This document shows, in pieces, positions 39,268 through 43,712 of a DNA stretch of 43,712 nt (the stretch's first letter is position 1; the number at the start of each line of letters is the position of its first letter). The stretch lies in NCBI GenBank assembly GCA_900548355.1, contig URKR01000016.1, positions 1 through 43,712 of the forward strand. The letters are read 5' to 3'. This DNA comes from an uncultured Oscillospiraceae bacterium (lineage in GTDB: Bacteria > Bacillota > Clostridia > Oscillospirales > Ruminococcaceae). The notes under the pieces were generated by a model. The model made no database searches. It worked only from the letters and a program-made list of their open reading frames with translations, and had not been told where the DNA came from. Position numbers and translations under genes: made by a program.

Positions 39268-40299
39268 TTACCCATTCATCTCCGCAATATCATAAATCAG
39301 CTGTTCGCTGGCGTCCCAGCCGAGGCAGGGGTCGGTGATGGATTTGCCGTAGGTGTGTTCGCCAATTTCCTGGCGGCCAGGCTCAAGGTAGCTTTCGACC
39401 ATTACGCCCTTGACGAGCCTGCGGATCTCGGGCGAGAGCTGGCGGTTGTGCATGACCTCGCGCACAATGCGGGGCTGCTCGGCATAGTGCTTGTCCGAGT
39501 TCGAGTGGTTCGCATCGACGATGACGGCCGGGTTTTTGAGCCCCATCTTGTAGTACATCTCGACCAGCCGCATGATGTCCTCATAGTGGTAGTTGGGCTG
39601 GGCGACGCCGCGCTTGTTGACCCCGCCGCGCAGAATCGCGTGGGCGAGCTCGTTGCCCGAGGTTTCGACCTCGCAGCCGGCGTAGGCATAGTGCTGGGGA
39701 TGCTGCGCGGCGTAAATCGAGTTGAGCATGACCGAAAAATCACCGCTGGTCGGGTTTTTCATGCCGGTCGCGACGTCGAAGCCGCTCGCGGTCTGGCGGT
39801 GGTGCTGATCCTCGACCGAGCGCGCGCCGATCGCGACGTAGGAGAGAAGATCCTCGACATAGCCCCAGTTTTCGGGGTAGAGCATCTCGTCGGCCGGGGA
39901 CATCCCGTATTCCTCAATCGAGCGCATCAGCATCCGGCGCACGGCGACGAGGCCGGCTTCGAGGTCGGGGCGTTCCTCGGGGTTGGGCTGGTAGGCGATG
40001 CCCTTGTAGCCGTCGCCGTTGGTGCGCGGCTTGTAGGTGTAGATGCGGGGCACAAGCACAAGCCGGTCGGCGACCTTCTCCTGCACCTTCGCAAGCCGGC
40101 TGACATATTCGAGCACGGCGTCCTCCCGGTCGGCCGAGCACGGGCCGATCACGACGAGGAACTTGTCCGATTTGCCAGTGATGATGTCGCGGATGGCGGC
40201 GTCCTTCGCCTGCTTGACGGCCCGCCCCTGCTCGGAAAGAGGGTACTGCGCCCGGATATCGGCCGGGGTGGGCAGTTTTTTCAGATAATTAAAGCTCAT
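39268..40299 (-). CDS. aroF: DAHP synthase, class I AroFGH type
   Basis: A 343-residue enzyme making 3-deoxy-D-arabino-heptulosonate 7-phosphate from PEP and erythrose 4-phosphate, the first step to aromatic amino acids. Typical stretches: VVIGPCSADRED, RIYTYKPRTNGDGYKG, GARSVEDQHHRQTASG and DANHSNSDK. AAAGG lies 11 nt before the ATG at 40299, and the family fold begins there. It has its own promoter, which shares a palindrome with the divergent MerR gene. No other aro gene or T-box is next to it. Confidence 0.93.
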   Translation of the reverse strand: MSFNYLKKLPTPADIRAQYPLSEQGRAVKQAKDAAIRDIITGKSDKFLVVIGPCSADREDAVLEYVSRLAKVQEKVADRLVLVPRIYTYKPRTNGDGYKGIAYQPNPEERPDLEAGLVAVRRMLMRSIEEYGMSPADEMLYPENWGYVEDLLSYVAIGARSVEDQHHRQTASGFDVATGMKNPTSGDFSVMLNSIYAAQHPQHYAYAGCEVETSGNELAHAILRGGVNKRGVAQPNYHYEDIMRLVEMYYKMGLKNPAVIVDANHSNSDKHYAEQPRIVREVMHNRQLSPEIRRLVKGVMVESYLEPGRQEIGEHTYGKSITDPCLGWDASEQLIYDIAEMNG

Positions 40300-40387
40300 C
40301 GCGTTCAAGACCTTTCCTGGGCGGCGCAGCGCCGCCTTGTATACATTCCCGCGCGGGCCGGGCAAAATGGACGGGCGCGCGTCTAAT

Positions 40388-40416
40388 ATGATACAGGTTC
40401 CGGCCCGAAATGTCAA
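40388..40416 (-). promoter_or_regulatory. aroF promoter
   Basis: Minus-strand TTGACA (40411-40416) and TATCAT (40388-40393), spacer 17 bp. Confidence 0.8.
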
Positions 40417-40436
40417 CCGCCCCGCCGGGGTTGACA
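40411..40436. promoter_or_regulatory. Shared palindrome between aroF and merR promoters
   Basis: TGTCAACC and GGTTGACA form perfect 8-bp arms. Each arm contains the -35 box of one of the two divergent promoters, so one bound protein could affect both. Confidence 0.6.
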
Positions 40437-40459
40437 TTGGGCGGGGCGGGGGCTATAAT
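40431..40459 (+). promoter_or_regulatory. merR promoter
   Basis: TTGACA (40431-40436) and TATAAT (40454-40459), spacer 17 bp. Confidence 0.82.
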
Positions 40460-40518
40460 CCGGGAAAATGGAGGGACTGCCCTGCCCCGGATGCCGCCCC
40501 TATGAAAGGAACCTTGCA

Positions 40519-41325
40519 ATGGAACGCTATTACAAAGTCGGCGAGCTCGCGAAGCTCTACGGCGTCAGCCCGGATCTTCTGCGGTATTATGAGAAAAAGG
40601 GCCTTCTGCACCCCAAGCGGCTTGAAAACGGCTACCGCGCCTACAGTGTGCGGGAAGTCTGGCGGCTCAACGTCATCCGCGACCTGCGCGCGCTCGATCT
40701 GCCGGTTGAGGTCATCGCGCGGTATCTGGAAGACCACAGCGCTGCGACGACCCGCACCCTGCTGGAGGACGAACTTGCGCTGCTTGATGAGCAGATCGCC
40801 CGGCTGCAAACGCTGCGGGCCGGGGTCTCCCGCCGGCTAAAGGCTGCCGACCGCGCCTATGCCCGGCCGCAGGGCGTCTGTGAATTGCAAACCCTGCCGC
40901 CCCGCCGCTGTCACAGCCTGGCCGCGCCCTACCGCACCGACGCCGAGATGGACCCGCTGTTGCAGGAATTGCGCCGGTTCGACCCCGAGCATCTCTATGT
41001 CTGGGGCAACGACGGGATCGGCAGTTATCTCTCGCTGGCTTCAGCCCGCAAAGGCCGCTGCCAGGACTACACCGGCGTTTTCATGCTGCACCCGGCCGGC
41101 GAGACGACGCTGCCCGGCGGAGACTGGCTGACGCTGACCTACCGCGGCCCGAACAGCCAGAACGACGAATTTCTGCCCCGTTTGCTCGCCGAAGCCGAGG
41201 CCCGCGGCCGCACCCCGGACGGCCCGCTGCTCGAAGTGCTGCTTGTCGATATCCACAGCTCCGCCAACGATGCCGACCATGTGACCGAGTTACAGATGCA
41301 TTTAGCGCCGGCGAATGAAGAATGA
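40519..41325 (+). CDS. MerR-family regulator with GyrI-like effector domain
   Basis: A 268-residue regulator. The MerR helix-turn-helix is at residues 1-70 (YYKVGELAKLYGVSPDLLRYYEKKGLL, quoted by its start YYKVGELAKLYG), followed by the coiled-coil dimer helix (80-120). Residues 125-265 resemble a GyrI-like small-molecule domain as in BmrR. AAAGGA lies 8 nt before the ATG. It is divergent from aroF across a palindrome, so autoregulation or co-control is possible. Its stop codon lies in the repeat at 41314. Ligand unknown. Confidence 0.87.
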   Translation: MERYYKVGELAKLYGVSPDLLRYYEKKGLLHPKRLENGYRAYSVREVWRLNVIRDLRALDLPVEVIARYLEDHSAATTRTLLEDELALLDEQIARLQTLRAGVSRRLKAADRAYARPQGVCELQTLPPRRCHSLAAPYRTDAEMDPLLQELRRFDPEHLYVWGNDGIGSYLSLASARKGRCQDYTGVFMLHPAGETTLPGGDWLTLTYRGPNSQNDEFLPRLLAEAEARGRTPDGPLLEVLLVDIHSSANDADHVTELQMHLAPANEE

Positions 41326-41397
41326 AAAAGTGCGGTGGATTGGCGGAGACGATGGAGCCACAATTTGTGTGTAGGGGCGGGCAATGCCCGCCCCTAC
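41314..41397. repeat. Composite repeat over the merR stop codon
   Basis: The left part (AATGAAGAATGAAAAAG, TGCGGTGGAT) matches the arms of the repeat at 21364-21433. The right part (41371-41397) is a perfect GTAGGGGCGGGC/GCCCGCCCCTAC hairpin of the family at 38753. It ends 5 bp from the araC stop. Confidence 0.65.
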
Positions 41398-41401
41398 GAT
41401 C

Positions 41402-42298
41402 TCAACCGTTTTGGGCTCGGGGCTCCCTCCTGCCCCGCCAGGCTCTGCGGTACGCCGTCGGGGTTTGGCCTTCGGCGGATTTGAAGCGGCGGGTGAAGTA
41501 GGCTTGTTCGCGGAAGCCGCAGGCGGCCGCGATCTGGGCGAGGGTCTGGTCGGTGTAGCGCAGCATCTGTTTGGCGCGGTCGATGCGGGCTGCGTGCAGG
41601 CAGTCGAGGATCGTCTCGCCGTATCGCTGTTTGAAGCTGCGGGCAAGATAATACTTGCTGATGAAAAAACGCGCGGCCAGCTCGTCCAGTGTCAGCGGTT
41701 CGGCGCAATGGTCGGCCAGATAGGCGCGCACGGCCTCGAGCCGCGCGGCCTGGCCGGATTCGCCCCTCGGCGCGCCCACCCGCACCTGTCCGCCCAAAAT
41801 GCCGGCCAGCAGCGCCGCAATCTCGGCCGAAGCTTCGAGCTCGGCCGTCGCGTCCCAGCGGCTTGCGCAGGCCAGTACCGCGTCCAGTCGCCGCGCAACT
41901 GCCGCGCCGTCGGCCGGGGTAAAGACCGGTTCCTCACCAAAGCGGCGGTAGAAAGCCGGCGCGCTGCGGCCGTTGAAGTGCACCCAGCGCAGCTCCCAGG
42001 GGTCGGTGTCGGCGCTGCGGTAGCCGTGGGGGCTGCGGCAGTCGATCCAAAAGCACTGCCCGGCCCGCAGCGCAAACCGCCGCGCGCCGTACCGCAGACT
42101 GCCGCTGCCGGCCACGACCTGCACGATCAGAAAGCTGTCCAGGCTCGACCGCTGGGTGCCGGCGTGGCTCTGCACAAGCCGGATGTGACCGGCCTCCTGC
42201 AAGAAGAAGAGGTTTTCCCGCGCAAAGGCGGAGGGGGTCACGATTGCCCGCACGCTGGCGGGGTCGTAACAGGCGGGAAACTGGCGGAATTCCGGCAT
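41402..42298 (-). CDS. AraC-family transcriptional regulator
   Basis: A 298-residue activator. The N-terminal cupin-like sensor covers residues 25-150 ([29 protein letters not shown]). The C-terminal double helix-turn-helix covers 200-298 ([17 protein letters not shown] and [17 protein letters not shown]). Many such proteins respond to sugars. AGGAGG lies 6 nt before the ATG. Its promoter overlaps the divergent gmd promoter, so it may control gmd. The upstream frame extension has no homology. Confidence 0.88.
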   Translation of the reverse strand: MPEFRQFPACYDPASVRAIVTPSAFARENLFFLQEAGHIRLVQSHAGTQRSSLDSFLIVQVVAGSGSLRYGARRFALRAGQCFWIDCRSPHGYRSADTDPWELRWVHFNGRSAPAFYRRFGEEPVFTPADGAAVARRLDAVLACASRWDATAELEASAEIAALLAGILGGQVRVGAPRGESGQAARLEAVRAYLADHCAEPLTLDELAARFFISKYYLARSFKQRYGETILDCLHAARIDRAKQMLRYTDQTLAQIAAACGFREQAYFTRRFKSAEGQTPTAYRRAWRGRREPRAQNG

Positions 42299-42373
42299 CG
42301 GGGGCCTCCTTCGGGATGGATGTGGCGGACAGGCGACCGCAAGATTGTGCAAATTCTTTGGCAACATTATGCC

Positions 42374-42422
42374 TTGCAACAGGGATATAAAACCATTATA
42401 CTGAAAAACAAGGCGTTTGCAA
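42374..42422. promoter_or_regulatory. Overlapping divergent promoters of araC and gmd
   Basis: Plus strand: TTGCAA (42374-42379) and TATACT (42397-42402), spacer 17 bp, for gmd. Minus strand: TTGCAA (42417-42422) and TATAAT (42395-42400), spacer 16 bp, for araC. The two -10 boxes share bases, so polymerase can use only one at a time. Confidence 0.7.
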
Positions 42423-42550
42423 GCGGTTTTGCGGCAAAAGCCCCGGCCCGCTGCCAGCCCTGCACGGCAAAGCGGCGAACCGGCACCGCCGGCAACGCCC
42501 GGCAAGAATGGTCAAAAATGCCTTTTGTAAGGTTGTGTAAGGAGTTTTGT

Positions 42551-43639
42551 ATGAAAAAGGCGCTCATCACCGGCATCACCGGCCAGGACGGGTCCTACCT
42601 GTCCGAGTTTCTGCTCGAAAAGGGCTACGAAGTCCACGGCATCATCCGCCGTTCCTCGGTCGATTACCGTGAGCGAATCGCCCATCTTGAGGGCAACCCC
42701 CGCTTCCACCTGCATTTCGGCGACCTCGGCGATTCGATGAGCCTGGTGGCGGTCATCGGCAGTGTGCGGCCGGATGAAATTTACAACCTCGCGGCCCAGA
42801 GCCATGTCCAGGTCAGCTTCGACGTGCCGGAGTTCACGGCCGATGTCGATGCGGTCGGCGTGCTGCGGGTGCTCGAGGCTGTGCGCCTGTGCGGTTTAGC
42901 CAAGACCTGCCGCATTTACCAGGCTTCGACCTCCGAGCTCTACGGCAAGGTCGAGGAAGTGCCCCAGAACGAGAACACCCCCTTCCACCCCTACAGCCCT
43001 TACGCCGTCGCCAAGCAGTACGGCTTCTGGATCACCAAGGAATACCGCGAAGCCTACGGGATGTTCTGCTGCTCCGGCATTCTCTTCAACCATGAATCCG
43101 AGCGCCGGGGCGAGACCTTCGTCACCCGCAAGATCACCCTCGCCGCCGCCCGCATCAAGCAGGGCAAGCAGGATAAGCTGTATCTGGGCAACCTTTCGAG
43201 CCTGCGCGACTGGGGCTACGCGAAGGATTATGTCGAGTGCATGTGGCTGATTTTGCAGAACGACAAGCCGGAAGATTTCGTCATCGCGACCGGCGAGCAG
43301 CATTCTGTGCGGGAATTTTGCCAGCTCGCCTTCCGCAACGTCGGCATCGAGCTTGCGTTTACCGGCGAAGGGCTGGACGAAAAGGGCATCGACAAGGCGA
43401 CCGGCAAGGTTCTCATCGAGGTCAGCCCCGATTTCTACCGCCCGACCGACGTCGTCAACCTCTGGGGCGACCCGACCAAGGCGAAGCGGGAACTCGGCTG
43501 GAACCCGACCAAGACAAGCTTTGAGGAGCTTGTGCGGATTATGGTTGAACATGATATGCGCAAGGTCGCCGTTGAGCGCGCCGAGGAGCATATCCGCTGC
43601 AACCTCGAAGAATACCTCGAAAAAGGCGTCGTCAAATAA
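42551..43639 (+). CDS. gmd: GDP-mannose 4,6-dehydratase
   Basis: A 362-residue short-chain dehydrogenase-type enzyme that turns GDP-mannose into GDP-4-keto-6-deoxymannose, the precursor of GDP-fucose, rhamnose or perosamine. It has the NADP loop [19 protein letters not shown] and the catalytic YAVAK, with [21 protein letters not shown] lies 7-8 nt before the ATG; the frame upstream is open but is not coding. The leader is about 140 nt. The partner genes (e.g. fcl) are not in the window and may follow to the right. It may feed the glycan locus at 19176-33736. Confidence 0.94.
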   Translation: MKKALITGITGQDGSYLSEFLLEKGYEVHGIIRRSSVDYRERIAHLEGNPRFHLHFGDLGDSMSLVAVIGSVRPDEIYNLAAQSHVQVSFDVPEFTADVDAVGVLRVLEAVRLCGLAKTCRIYQASTSELYGKVEEVPQNENTPFHPYSPYAVAKQYGFWITKEYREAYGMFCCSGILFNHESERRGETFVTRKITLAAARIKQGKQDKLYLGNLSSLRDWGYAKDYVECMWLILQNDKPEDFVIATGEQHSVREFCQLAFRNVGIELAFTGEGLDEKGIDKATGKVLIEVSPDFYRPTDVVNLWGDPTKAKRELGWNPTKTSFEELVRIMVEHDMRKVAVERAEEHIRCNLEEYLEKGVVK

Positions 43640-43712
43640 GCCGAATAAATTCGGCTTCACAAGGGGCAACAGCCGCGCACTGCCGCCGCAGCGGCGTGTC
43701 GGAGGCCAACCG
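43638..43712. repeat. Hairpin and partial repeat at the window end
   Basis: AAGCCGAAT-AA-ATTCGGCTT (43638-43657) is a perfect hairpin without a T-tract. AAGGGGCAACAGCCGCGCAC (43661-43680) is identical to 28194-28213, the second hairpin of the long mobile element. The rest of this copy may lie beyond the window. Confidence 0.6.

Noticed and set aside
41384..42550. Upstream extension of the gmd frame
   Set aside because: The open frame runs opposite araC; the true start at 42551 has a ribosome binding site and the family's first residues.

Overview
The window reads as one contig piece from a GC-rich, Gram-positive gut-type clostridium (Oscillospiraceae/Ruminococcaceae, Faecalibacterium- or Subdoligranulum-like). 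The grounds are: the SCIFF peptide with its radical-SAM maturase, which is a clostridial marker pair; T-box regulation; a CsoR/CopA copper module; a pyrophosphate-type phosphofructokinase; strong AGGAGG ribosome binding sites; and no outer-membrane genes. It begins in a C/G homopolymer that looks like a contig edge.

Layout. 66-3015: csoR and a copA whose C-terminus carries a CopZ-like domain, behind one CsoR-operator promoter. 3108-5036: Pit phosphate transporter and its DUF47 partner. 5089-7063: ArsR-family regulator with an MFS exporter. 7084-9452: GrpB, MYG1 and a GIY-YIG/GNAT fusion in one operon. 9581-10713: a small membrane protein that looks like a deletion relic, then a YitT protein. 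10734-12940: a PhoP/PhoR two-component system preceded by four Pho-box-like repeats at 11-bp spacing. 12997-13404: a PerR-like Fur protein. 13612-15416: scfB and scfA (SCIFF). 15419-19009: DUF1275 protein, MATE exporter, PPi-phosphofructokinase.

19087-33736 is a cell-surface polysaccharide locus, all on the plus strand: Wzm/Wzt ABC exporter, a GT52/polysialyltransferase-like enzyme, a KdsB-type CMP-sugar synthetase, a DRE-TIM aldolase with an extra C-terminal domain, a KdsC-type phosphatase, a DUF2142 protein with a DUF4214-like insert, GT4 and GT2 transferases, DUF2304, a small protein of unknown function, and two GT-C-like membrane transferases. The aldolase, phosphatase and cytidylyltransferase together could make and activate an ulosonic acid (KDO-like sugar) without a KdsA homologue. 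This is the most interesting system in the window; gmd (42551-43639) may add a GDP-sugar precursor.

33744-37030: HAD phosphatase, then a CstA transporter behind a clear T-box leader. 37180-38402: a visibly AT-richer island with two paralogous secreted Cys-rich proteins, one behind a Pho-box array phased like that of phoPR. 38467-39239: an antitoxin-like small gene and several intergenic repeats. 39268-43712: DAHP synthase divergent from a MerR regulator, an AraC regulator divergent from gmd, and a repeat at the window end.

Repeats: a hairpin-built element occurs at 28164-28394 and, shortened, at 34676-34757, each time between 22-23-bp direct repeats. A second family lies over the stop codons of wzt and merR, and a third (GTAGGGGCGGG units) is clustered at 38753-39025 and 41371. 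I saw no rRNA, tRNA, CRISPR array, prophage or transposase gene.
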